NCBI GenBank assembly: GCA_905250115.1
Contig: CAJNOI010000042.1
Span: 1 to 64,000 of the forward strand
Direction of reading: 5' to 3'
Source of the DNA: Adineta steineri
Lineage: Eukaryota; Rotifera; Eurotatoria; Adinetida; Adinetidae
Length of the DNA: 64,000 nucleotides
Position 1 is the stretch's first letter. Every line of letters starts with the position of its first letter. The translations under genes and the position numbers were made by a program. Below are positions 28,680-38,442 of this stretch, in pieces. The notes beneath the pieces were generated by a model. It saw only the letters and a list, made by a program, of their open reading frames with translations, was not told the origin of the DNA and made no database searches.

Positions 28680-29071
28680 TTTTCTAAAAAAAAAATAATT
28701 ATCGTTTTTTTCAGTTTTTGTTTATTATATATAAGATAATGCAAAATGTAAATACATATCAAATAAATTGTAAATTCCAATTGTTACTACATAAAAGCAT
28801 TCTAGTCTTTTATGAATTTATAAAAATTTAATATTCATATGAAAATCTGAGAATAGATGCCTTCGTTTATTCAACATATAAATATCAGATGAAATATTTA
28901 ACCATATAATCAACCAATCGATATTTATGTGAACATTTTCTCGAATTCGTTTAACAACATACTTTGAAATTTTAATTGTTTAGTTAAATATTTATATTTA
29001 TAATCAAAGATACAAGAAATTAGTTTCGTTGTTAGGAAATCAATTTTTTCTCATACATCAAAGTAAAGTAA

Positions 29072-29120
29072 TTTGAGGCTGTGGGTGGGTGAGTGAAGAG
29101 AATAACGACACCCACACTTT
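29072..29120. repeat. Telomere-like hairpin element 12
   Basis: Left arm TTTGAGGCTGTGGGTGGGTG and right arm CGACACCCACACTTTGA, about 15 nt apart. Confidence 0.7.
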
Positions 29121-29283
29121 GATTAAATAGTTACGTATTGTTCATGTTTATTTCTCAAAATAGTTTAACTGTAGTATAAAAAACTGTTATTTTGGAGAAC
29201 ACGAAAGCGTACGGGTGAGTTTCATAGTACGTATCCTTTCACAAATTAAATTCTTAGCACAATTGAAAAGACACTACAGAAAT

Positions 29284-30972
29284 TTATGGATTGACAGCTG
29301 TTAGTGCTGTCAGTAGGGTGTCGAGTGTTTGTAGAATGCCACGGTTTTCCGGATAGATTCGCGTTGCAATGGCCACGGCTTGCTTCCAGTGGTGAATAGC
29401 TTCATCGATACGACCCATGTCTTTGAGCATTCGCGAGGCGTTGAGGTGGGCCAAAGTGACCGTCTTCCAAGAGATTGGGCTGCTCTGCTGAAGATAAAAG
29501 AGACTCTTGGTGTAACAAGTGAATGCCATAGTATAATCTTTCATTTCTTTGTAAATATCGCCCATATTTAAGTAAGATTTTCCAATACTCGCCGAGTCGT
29601 GTGATAAGTGTTCGAGGGCATTGGCAAGAAATTTCTCTTCATACTCTAGTGCATCTTTGTACTTCGCTTGGCTACGCAGTACAGTACTAATGCCATTATA
29701 ATACATGGACAATCGTTCATAATTAATATCAGGCGCTTGCAGCTCTAGAAGCAGTCCTTGCTCATACTTCTGAATGGCATCATCTAATTTCTCCTGTTTG
29801 TAAAGAAGAGTAGCAATCGCGAGTAAAGTGACTCGAAATACTGAATCTTCCCCTTTTCCGGATAGTAAGTAAAATTCCAATCCACGCTCGTAAGAAGCAA
29901 CAGCACCTGGAAGATTGCCGCTCATCGTACGGACATGACCCCTCTTAAGATAATAAAACGACATCGAGTAGTGGTCATTCTCATCACTTTCGTTTAGTAG
30001 CCGGTTGAGGATGGCTTCTGCTGCCGAATAATGTTCCATGAGAGTCATCAAGTTGATCAGTTGAAGCATGGTACTAGACCCTTTGATTGACTTCCGTGTA
30101 TCATGGATAAGTTCTTGTACTCGCTTATTGTTGATGTTCGTTAGACGTAATTTAACAAGTAAGATATCTTCATGACCAGCTAGTTTTTCCACGCTCTCGA
30201 TGTTGAAGACAGTGTTTATAGAAAACAGATACTCATTCTTAGAGTTTTCGAAATAGCTAAAATCGTCGAGACAGGCGTATGGAGTTGAGACATCCACTGA
30301 TGGATCAATCGTAATGGAAAAAATCACAGCCGTATCAAACCCATCCTGAAGTATTCGTCGACCATTGCTAAAAGCCACCTCACGATCAGTATTTGCTGAA
30401 AGAAACGTGTTGAATGACAGTAATCCACTGGTGCTTGTCTTCAGTTTGTTATAATCATCATAGCTCAAACCTTGACCACGATACACAGTGAAGTCATTGG
30501 CTACATCGTCTGCGGTCACACGAATGTTTTTCAGCTGACGATGCAGTTTTTGAATGAAGAAACCCATATGCAATAGATTGGTAACATTTTGAGTATGCAG
30601 AGCCTCGTTGAGTAAATCATGTATGTAGCTAGGATAAGTGTACCACCAGATGGGTGAATGTTTTTCATACTCGCGATCAAACTTAATAAGAGTGTTGATG
30701 TCCTTGTAGTCAGCTAACTCTTTATAGAAGTCAACAAATCTTGTTTTGGCTGTTTCCTCGGTAAAGTAAGTAGTGAGCAGCAGTTCTTTGAGTATTTGTG
30801 TATGGATAAACGAGAGATCAATTGGTAGAATGTCATCATTAATGTTGGTAATCGGAAAGACGTTGATCGAGGTAGGATCGATGTCAATCATACACTCATT
30901 CGAGTTACATTGTGCCAAGACATTAGTGATATTAAGTAAAGAAAGAGAGAGAACACAGCACAACCACCGCAT
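29284..30972 (-). CDS. Secreted ART-TPR protein with altered ExE motif
   Basis: Intronless, 562 residues. A signal peptide (residues 1-20, MRWLCCVLSLSLLNITNVLA) predicts secretion or lumenal location. Residues about 50-275 form an ART domain: WWYTYPSYIHDLLNEAL, FTVYRGQ (Arg165 kept), LLSFNTFLSANTD (Ser192), and NSKNEYLFSINTVFNI for the catalytic strand, where Lys245 replaces the first Glu of ExE while Glu247 is kept. Residues about 300-555 hold TPR units (PGAVASYERGLEFYL, DDAIQKYEQGLLLEL, KDALEYEEKFLANAL, TMAFTCYTKSLFYL, DEAIHHWKQAVAI). Loss of the first Glu usually removes arginine specificity, so substrate or activity may differ. A TATA box lies at 31021-31028 (minus). Codon use is richer in G/C than its neighbours, which may reflect expression or a distinct history. 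Confidence 0.88.
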   Translation of the reverse strand: MRWLCCVLSLSLLNITNVLAQCNSNECMIDIDPTSINVFPITNINDDILPIDLSFIHTQILKELLLTTYFTEETAKTRFVDFYKELADYKDINTLIKFDREYEKHSPIWWYTYPSYIHDLLNEALHTQNVTNLLHMGFFIQKLHRQLKNIRVTADDVANDFTVYRGQGLSYDDYNKLKTSTSGLLSFNTFLSANTDREVAFSNGRRILQDGFDTAVIFSITIDPSVDVSTPYACLDDFSYFENSKNEYLFSINTVFNIESVEKLAGHEDILLVKLRLTNINNKRVQELIHDTRKSIKGSSTMLQLINLMTLMEHYSAAEAILNRLLNESDENDHYSMSFYYLKRGHVRTMSGNLPGAVASYERGLEFYLLSGKGEDSVFRVTLLAIATLLYKQEKLDDAIQKYEQGLLLELQAPDINYERLSMYYNGISTVLRSQAKYKDALEYEEKFLANALEHLSHDSASIGKSYLNMGDIYKEMKDYTMAFTCYTKSLFYLQQSSPISWKTVTLAHLNASRMLKDMGRIDEAIHHWKQAVAIATRIYPENRGILQTLDTLLTALTAVNP

Positions 30973-31020
30973 TGCTGTTAACTGATTTTTAAAAATGCTC
31001 TTTATGCAAACACACGTTCT

Positions 31021-31028
31021 CTTTTATA
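31021..31028 (-). promoter_or_regulatory. TATA box of the secreted ART-TPR gene
   Basis: TATAAAAG on the minus strand, about 50 nt upstream of the start codon at 30972. Position and sequence fit a core promoter. Confidence 0.55.
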
Positions 31029-31156
31029 TGACAAAAATCTTTCGCATTTGGAAATTACCAAGAAAGTTGGCTGACGTTATCAGTTGTGCTGTTCTGTTAC
31101 ATGAAACAAATAATGATGCAACAACAATGAATAATACAGCAACAATGATAATATGA

Positions 31157-31247
31157 ATGTGAGCGTGGGTGGGTATCGGTAAGTGTGGTTGTAGATAATA
31201 TTTCATCGACTCACTCTCAGTCACACACATCCACACCCACACTCTCA
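31157..31247. repeat. Telomere-like hairpin element 13 (unexpanded counterpart of element 3)
   Basis: Left arm GTGAGCGTGGGTGGGTATCG plus GTGTGGTTGTAG; right arm ACACATCCACACCCACACTC TCAA. It occupies the same position relative to the segmental duplication as the long array at 1772-1982. Confidence 0.75.
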
Positions 31248-32005
31248 AATCACGAAGCACCGCTTTTTCTCGCGTGAATAAGTCTGTTTCATATCACTTT
31301 ATCACGGTGAATTATGTGTAATCCATTAACAATAAGAGATTTATTTTTTGCAATCATTTTTTATAGTGCAAATAAATCTCTGTCATCATTTACAGCACTA
31401 TAGCTGTTTTTTCCTTTTTCTTTATCTTTGGATTTTTTCCTGTCACATGTTTTGATAGTTTCTGTAGTTTATTGCTTTTTACAGCGTCCTTTATTGATAT
31501 AAGGAATGATAAATTTATTTGTAGTTTCTTTTTGACTATTCAAAATGATGAGAGTGAGTAAAGTTGCTTAAGAGAAGAATTTTGTAAGCAGTATCAGATA
31601 TCTCTGTTAGTAAAAATGCATCATCTAAGCAACAAAAATCTACACATCAATCATATATTTAAATTGTCTCAGTAAAAGTATTTTATTGTTTATTTAATCT
31701 ATTGACATAGATCATTACTTTATATTAACTGTCCAATACATTTTGATGGAAGAATCACATTTACTCAATCTTCCTGTGGAATTACTTCATCATGTTTTTG
31801 ATTTCTGTGATGTTCAAAAAATGCTTTGTAAGATCAGTAGTGTTTGTAAGAAGCTTTATTCTATTGTGAATCAATATTAACGACTTCAAGTTACGCTTGA
31901 TATCTACAAATATAGAACAAGCAAACGAAGTATTCCTCATCACGTTTTATATAATCGCGTAGTGTCATTAACGACTTGGTGGAAGTGGAATGCTTGTTCA
32001 GAAGA
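31205..32005 (+). repeat. Segmental duplication, copy B (partner 1940-2735)
   Basis: Collinear with 1940-2735 over about 800 nt with scattered substitutions and small indels. This copy retains F-box sequence beyond the point where copy A is cut by element 4. Confidence 0.85.
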
Positions 32006-32246
32006 TCGGAAAAAAGATTTTATTTCAGCATTGCTTCAATGGACACGACTTCGCTATTTGACTCTTCGGTTCGTTGGTGGTACAGATACACAATCTTTGC
32101 TCATAAAAACAGGTAATATTAAATTAGTCTCACTCACAACCGATTCAAATAGTGACACAAACAATACAACATTTAGAGTTGTTTTATTATTTACTGAGAA
32201 ATCAGAACTTCAAAAATTGTCTTGGAAAAACTTTTCTATAACATAG
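31746..32246 (+). pseudogene. F-box gene copy with nonsense codon
   Basis: Starts MEESHLLNLPVELLHHVFDF like its paralogue at 2482. Codon 45 is TAA (31878-31880) where the paralogue has GAT (Asp), so the F-box frame is closed early. The same frame then continues coding-like through TSKRSIPHHVLYNRVVSLTTWW and an LRR-like part (LLQWTRLRYLTLRFVGG, KLVSLTTDSNSDTNNTT) to a stop at 32244-32246. A further segment around 32380-32470 (FEGTWYVDTHKFTGKGNFEL) suggests an additional exon or an adjacent relic. It is a pseudogene that keeps the 3' part missing from the other copy. Confidence 0.75.
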
Positions 32247-34427
32247 TACTTCATTGCTCTTTTTTCATTTAGAAACCAGCATTGAACTATCGCGTCTGAC
32301 AAGATTTATTAGTGTATTTTGGATCGTAATGGTTTTGTTTGTGATCTATCGGGCAATTTCCGATTTATGCAGCTACTTTACAACTGGTATGGAATTCAAA
32401 TCAAAATCAATTTGAAGGTACATGGTACGTTGATACACACAAGTTTACTGGCAAAGGCAATTTTGAATTACGTTTCATGAGAGTTGCTATGCCTTTGTTG
32501 AATGACAATTCTGCATGTTAAGAATGAACTAAACAAATTTATAGATCTCATTTAGTCAAGAAGTAAAGTTTTTTTTCTATTCTTCGTTCTGACATTTCTA
32601 TTGATTATCTTTCTCATTTTTATTGTCTATTGTTATTACATTTCATTTTTCTTTCATTTTATATATATGTCTATATCGTATGAATGTTGTCTTTTTGTAT
32701 CGACTTTAAAAGGTGTTTTTTTGTTTCATATATGTCATTATATTTATTCTCAGTAAGCCAACCCAGTACATACGTATATGTTGTTATCTCTATTTTTATT
32801 ATTATTTACAATAAACAAACAGAAATCATCATCAATATGATTTTTTTTGTCTCTCAGATAAATATTTACTGATCGTAAAGTTTCTTATACACTTATAGAA
32901 GTAAGATAACGCCTGTCCCTTACATGCACACGCTCGAGATTCAGTAATGCTTGTATGGAATCAATTATTTATTTATTATCTTGTTAATTCTTCTTATGTA
33001 CATATGATGAATACATTGAAAACAAAATATAATCGATCAATGTCAATGAGAATATCAAAATGAGCTAAAATTGTATCTCTAATAATGTACTAAATTATTA
33101 TACAAAAGATTCAACCATTCATAAACGTGTAAATAAATCATTTCACATCAGAAATGTTGATTTAATTACCAAATTTCGATGTTTTATTATACTTTTCTAT
33201 AAAAAAATTAAAAGAATTATTAATACATCAACGAGAAATCGATTATACAATTGTCTATTGAACACAAAGAATGAAAATAGATCATCTTCAAAATTTAGAA
33301 TAAAATGTCGAGAATCTTGTATTAATAAATACGATTATGTCAGCATCATTTGTAATCGAATTGAGGCTGTTGAATCAGATGAACATTCAATATGGATTAT
33401 TAAACTTTTTTTATCGCACGAATGGCGCTATGTGGGTCTAGAGAGATCCACATAAAAATATAAGTTAGATAAACTTGATTTTTCATCAATTCTGTACTTT
33501 TTATCAAAGCGTGAATATATTAGTATGTCTGTGATGTATAAAAACGATGGTTTTTTTCATGAAAGTTTTTGAAAAAACGTTGTGATAAAGTTTTAATTTT
33601 AAAATGTTACTTAATCAACATAATAAAATTGTCAGAAAACTATTTAAGAATGTAAATAGTTTACTATTGGCAGTGTTGTCCTAACGAATCTAGATTCAAT
33701 AAACTCTGGAAAGATAGATGGCAGACGGAATAAGTATTAAAATCGCTTATATAACATCAAAGTTGTCAGAGAGCCCGTGCAGACCCACACGTCAGTTTTC
33801 AATCGTAAGGCTTCAGTACAAAGTTTAATATAGTGCATATCCATTGTCATAAGACGAATGATTAGCAGAGAGATGGCCTCGAAAATGATAAGTCTTCGTA
33901 TTGAAAAATCAAAAAAATAGTGTTATTATTGATTTTAAACGAATGAAAAAATATTACTATTTATTAACAAATAAATTTATAACATTGAAAGCCGTATTAA
34001 CAAATCGAATAGGTATTGATATTTATTATCTATGCTTAGTAATCTTAATAATTATGAAAAGAAAATTGAATTTCACTGATATTGTTCAATATGGTTGACT
34101 TCTTATTAACTCTTTATTATAAACGTGTATTTTATTTATTGCTCCATCTTGAGTTGAGGTTAGCAGATTGATTTCGTTAAGATTATGGAATCTATTTGTT
34201 TTAACTCACCCTCAGTAGAGAATAGACTACTTTTTTATGACATTTAAAAGTAATTTGCTACTAAGTTATGGCGTCATTTAATTTTTTCATAGTGTCTTTT
34301 AACAAAATAAAATAATTTTATTTAAAAAAAGCTTCACATCATCAGATATTTTATCTTACTTGTTACTTATCTAATGTGTACTTATCATATCGTTGCTTTG
34401 TGTTGCTCTTACCTTGTAGCTATTTCG
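32247..34427. other. Long intergenic region, no confident gene
   Basis: Besides the short coding-like relic near 32380-32520, AT-rich sequence dominates. Open frames at 33258-33455 and 33901-34098 (+) have no family features. About 33660-33850 is less AT-rich and of unknown nature. Confidence 0.45.
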
Positions 34428-34435
34428 TATATAAG
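34428..34435 (+). promoter_or_regulatory. TATA box of the propeller/toroid gene
   Basis: TATATAAG ending about 25 nt before the ATG at 34461. This implies a very short 5' UTR, or a spliced-leader-type 5' end. Confidence 0.45.
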
Positions 34436-34460
34436 TCATTTTTTATTCTAACACGATACA

Positions 34461-37049
34461 ATGTGGTCAACATTCGTATGGTCCTTTGTCTACATAACAA
34501 TAGTCAGTAGTTTATTTTTATCAAAACATAAATCTCTGGCTGCGAATACTCGTTTGGGATTATCGACAAGTATCCCAGATATCGAATATGAACAGGTCAT
34601 TGCTAAACGTTACCTATTTGCGCCATTTGCCAATGAATCTACTGCTTGGCCAGTACTTACTAATATTCACAATGTATATCAAGTTGTTTCATTGCCACAA
34701 TATTATGCTCAAGCTGCCGAAGGATTTTGGTTATTGGCTCAAAGTACTAATTCAACAATTGAAACACCACACATGTCTTGGATGTCTGTGTCTGACAACA
34801 ATACTTCGATAGTTTTGTCCAAGATTGACATTAAGAGCTTTTTAGTTGTTTCACACAATAAAACTACTGCTATGATTTATACAGCTGCTGTCATCTCCTT
34901 AGAACGTATACAATTAATTTTATGCAATCAATCGGATGCAACTTCTTGTAGAATTATAAAAAGCATTGCGTTTCCTTCTGTCCTAGTGAATATTTCAAAT
35001 ATTACAGCCGGTTTGTTTATAGATGATCTGGGAACAGCAGGATGGTTATATATTGCTACTGATATTGGATTGCATGGTTTAGATCTTTCAACATTCATTA
35101 TTCATCCCTATATTAATGAAATTAATGAAACTGTTTCTAGTTTAGCATGGAGTTCACAGCATAAGACAGTTTTTATTGGCACAGAAACAAAACTCTGGAT
35201 TCATTCATATGATAGTGATGATGAAGAATGGCGTCTTGAGCTTATCCTTGGACTGATTGATGCACCTATCACTTCATTAGTATATAGTGCTGGACAAGAC
35301 AAATTATATATCGGACAAAACACTGGCATTACTCTTCTTTCACCAGTTATTATGTCGACCGGACGTGTACATTGGTTTTTTTCTAGATTAGCAGGACAAA
35401 TTTCCAATCCCGGATCAGATATTGGACATTTACCATTTGCTAATATTACTACTTTAGGTGTGAGCCATTCGACATTACCTGACAGTCGAGTATGGTTAGG
35501 TTCTATTCGTGGAATGATGCGCTTTGATTCCAATGATACTGACATAAATAATGCTTGGCGTATATTTAATAGTGCTCGATACATGCCTCATCGTGATTCA
35601 TTCGTCAATATAGTTTCATTGGCTGTACTGAGTCGTGACAGTAAGGCTACTACGGCATTGGGTAGTACTGCAGTAGCAGTTACTAGTAAAGGCTTAGCTG
35701 TTCTTCGATTTGAGATGTGGACGTTGGCACAAAAAGCAAAGCATTTTCAAGAATTCTTTAATCAAACAGGTAGACATGACAGATATAATTTGGTATCAGG
35801 TTGTAGTATGTCATCATGGGGAGATAGTCGTACGTGTGTTAAAGGACCTGATGATAATGATGGTCTGTGGACTTCGATGTATTTAAGTAGTCAAATCTTT
35901 CGCTATAGAGTAACTCAAGATGAAACAGTAAAAGCATCTGCTTGGACTCATTTTGAAGCATTGGAACTGCTTAATAAGGTTACTGGTATTTCTGGTTATC
36001 CTGCTCGTTCAATTGCAAAACGCACTGATTCTCCTTTTAATTTTCAATGGTTCGTATCTCCTGTTTATCCGACTCTTCAATACGAAGGTGATACCTCATC
36101 TGATGAGGCTGTTGGACATGAATTTGTTTATCCATTAGTACATGATTTATTGGCTAGTAATGAAGATGAACGTGACAGAGCTTACACCTTGCTCTTCAAT
36201 CTCACTAATCATATTTTAACTCATGACTGGTATTTGGAAGGTTTGAATGGCACTCAGAGAGGTGTCTGGAATCCATTAGATATAAATTATGATGTTGATT
36301 ATGCAGATGAGCGAGGTCTTGGAAGTCTCGAAATATTGACTATTTTACTTTCAACTTATGCTTTCATTGGTGATGAACGTTTTCTTAATGCTACTAAACT
36401 TCTTATTGAAACCTATCATTATGATGTTAATATGGTTAATCAAAAGACGATTGCAGTTTGCCAGTTTAAGTTTTGGAATGATGAACTAGCTTATTTATCC
36501 TATTTTAATTTAGTTTATGCAATTAACAAACTTAGTTCAACGCCTACTCTATCTACAACACAAAAGGAACGTGCACTATTAGTTATCGATAATATATTGG
36601 AGTATATGACGATTGGCTTAGAACTATCGCATAAGTACAAACAAATGGACAAATCGCCATTCTATAACTTCATCTATTGTTATGTTAGTGGTCAGGTTAA
36701 TCAAACTCAACATCTATTCAATAAAACTCGTAGATCTTCTCCTCAATTCGACTGCAATTCTTTGTCAAAAGATGGGATATGGTATATGCAACGTTGGCCA
36801 TTGGAACTTATCAATTGGCCACAATTCAATAGTGATCGATTGGATGTCCAACTTAATGTACCTGGTGAATGTGATTTTGAGAGAGTACATCGTTCCTTAA
36901 AGATGTTACCTCCTGACGAACGAACCATTGATATATGGAACTATAACGTCTACGATTTGGATGGTGGTAATGGATTGTTGGAAACAGATCCAACTGCTTT
37001 CTTAATAAGTTATTGGGGAATGCGTTATTTTAATTTACTAGGAGAATGA
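34461..37049 (+). CDS. Secreted beta-propeller plus helical-toroid protein, function unknown
   Basis: Intronless, 862 residues, opening with a hydrophobic signal (residues 3-20). Residues about 75-430 show propeller-type strand repeats with spaced W/G motifs: GWLYIATDIGLHGLDL, KTVFIGTETKLWIHSY, DKLYIGQNTGITLLS, SRVWLGSIRGMMRFD, and STAVAVTSKGLAVLRF. These resemble the regulator-propeller blades of bacterial two-component sensors. From about 445 to 862 the sequence is helical and Trp/Tyr/Asp-rich (DGLWTSMYLSSQIFRY, HFEALELLNKVTG, GHEFVYPLVHDLLAS, LEILTILLSTYAFIGDERFL, LDGGNGLLETDPTAFLISYWGMRYF), consistent with an (alpha/alpha)6 toroid as in glycan lyases or hydrolases. More than ten N-x-S/T sites suit a secreted glycoprotein. 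Enzyme identity is not recognised; extracellular polysaccharide binding or processing is my inference. The absence of introns raises possible transfer. Confidence 0.75.
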   Translation: MWSTFVWSFVYITIVSSLFLSKHKSLAANTRLGLSTSIPDIEYEQVIAKRYLFAPFANESTAWPVLTNIHNVYQVVSLPQYYAQAAEGFWLLAQSTNSTIETPHMSWMSVSDNNTSIVLSKIDIKSFLVVSHNKTTAMIYTAAVISLERIQLILCNQSDATSCRIIKSIAFPSVLVNISNITAGLFIDDLGTAGWLYIATDIGLHGLDLSTFIIHPYINEINETVSSLAWSSQHKTVFIGTETKLWIHSYDSDDEEWRLELILGLIDAPITSLVYSAGQDKLYIGQNTGITLLSPVIMSTGRVHWFFSRLAGQISNPGSDIGHLPFANITTLGVSHSTLPDSRVWLGSIRGMMRFDSNDTDINNAWRIFNSARYMPHRDSFVNIVSLAVLSRDSKATTALGSTAVAVTSKGLAVLRFEMWTLAQKAKHFQEFFNQTGRHDRYNLVSGCSMSSWGDSRTCVKGPDDNDGLWTSMYLSSQIFRYRVTQDETVKASAWTHFEALELLNKVTGISGYPARSIAKRTDSPFNFQWFVSPVYPTLQYEGDTSSDEAVGHEFVYPLVHDLLASNEDERDRAYTLLFNLTNHILTHDWYLEGLNGTQRGVWNPLDINYDVDYADERGLGSLEILTILLSTYAFIGDERFLNATKLLIETYHYDVNMVNQKTIAVCQFKFWNDELAYLSYFNLVYAINKLSSTPTLSTTQKERALLVIDNILEYMTIGLELSHKYKQMDKSPFYNFIYCYVSGQVNQTQHLFNKTRRSSPQFDCNSLSKDGIWYMQRWPLELINWPQFNSDRLDVQLNVPGECDFERVHRSLKMLPPDERTIDIWNYNVYDLDGGNGLLETDPTAFLISYWGMRYFNLLGE

Positions 37050-37380
37050 TAATTTTCTAGTATGTATCACTACTGACACTATTGATTGTGATTCATTTAT
37101 ATCTTTTATTTGAAATTTTTTTTTTTAATTGATTATTAACGATTCATCCAATATGAAATACATAATCTTGAGGGTGGGTGTGGGTATGAGTTAAGCGGAT
37201 AAACTCTCGCTTTCATCATCTTGTCGTCAGCTGTTGGTGTACGAAAACATAATAATTAAAGTGTTTCAATTGATCTCTTTTTAATTTTTATCAAGAATGA
37301 TCGTAGAAATAGTTCTACATCAATTTTATTTAATAAGTGGATAAAGTATAATAAAAATTTCATTTTCAATATTAAGATGA
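37050..37380. other. Short intergenic interval
   Basis: 3' UTR of the propeller/toroid gene and a G-rich half-element (CTTGAGGGTGGGTGTGGGTATG, 37168-37190) with no C-rich partner. Confidence 0.55.
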
Positions 37381-37952
37381 TCAATTTTCATAACAGGTAA
37401 TGCATAATTCATAAAATCTTTGTGGAGATATAGTAAATAGATTAAGTTGCCAAGATTTTAATAATTGTTCACAAGTATTATATTCATCATACCATCGTTT
37501 TCTAAATAAAATAATTAACATTTGATGTATAAGATATTAAATTTGTCAACTGTTGAAAGTTATGTTTCGAGTTTGAATGATAATAAACGTGGTAAATGGA
37601 TTACTTTAGGAAGAATTATATTAATTGTATCTGATTTCATATAACTTAAAACGAAATATTCCAGATGTTGATATAATAAATTAAAATCAAATGAGAAAAT
37701 TATTTTTTGTTAGTTTCTATCCATGTTCATATATAAATTGAATAAATTTGATTTTTATTAAGAAGAAGAAATTTATTTAATTCATTCATTGCTTGTCCAT
37801 CTTCTGTTGAATAATTAGTTTTAATTTTAAATCTAAGATATGGAGAATTAAGTAATTGTTGAAAATGCTTCATAAATATCACAACCATTTAAATAATCAA
37901 ATATTTCATAGAAACATTCATTTGATAAATTTCCAATAAAAGTTATCGACAT
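37381..37952 (-). pseudogene. F-box/LRR-like pseudogene
   Basis: The minus-strand ATG at 37950-37952 opens MSITFIGNLSNECFYEIFDY, then LNGCDIYEAFSTI: a clear F-box. A frameshift follows near 37870, with coding-like sequence resuming in another frame (QLLNSPYLRFKIKTNYSTED, MNELNKFLLLNKNQIYSI) and then a TGA. Later blocks read LEYFVLSYMKSDTINIILPK and VIHLPRLLSFKLET (about 37560-37680) and a last exon-like block (WYDEYNTCEQLLKSWQLNLF to ITCYEN) ending at 37381. Multiple disablements make this a decayed bdelloid F-box gene. Confidence 0.65.
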
Positions 37953-38442
37953 TCTTTGTTGTATATGATTAATTGACGATTATCTGCTTATTTCTTTTAT
38001 TTTCTTTATGTATATAGAATGCTTTCGATAAATATAAATGAAAAAGAAATGTTAAAATAATGAAAACAGTAACAAGGAAATTATCGAAGAAGATGTAGTT
38101 TCATTTCTTTAATCTCTGTTGAATCAATTGATGAAATTTAAAATGATTGAAAATACAGTTTTTTATGATGTAAGATACTATCTAAGGTGAAAAAAAATAT
38201 AAATTAATTGATATAATATTACATAGTTGTTTTTTTCGTTCTTATATATTTTTCTTGATCGAAATTGAGTAGTTTTGTCAGGTTTGATTTTATATTTCTC
38301 CTCATTAACGCAATTATACGTACATACTTTCTATTTGACTAAGAACATTTGGTATGTTTATTTCGATTTGAAGCATAAAAATGATCGAAAAATATCATTC
38401 ATATTTTAGATTGTATAACTCAGTTTTTATTAAAAATACCAT
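37953..38442. other. Intergenic, no gene recognised
   Basis: Divergent promoter region between the F-box pseudogene (minus) and the LCCL gene (plus). AT-rich, no repeats noted. Confidence 0.5.

Larger units (their letters stand above)
28035..29283. other. Intergenic between convergent genes
   Basis: Contains two telomere-like hairpins (28604-28679 and 29072-29120). About 28170-28500 is slightly more complex and could be a relic, but no family is visible. Confidence 0.5.
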
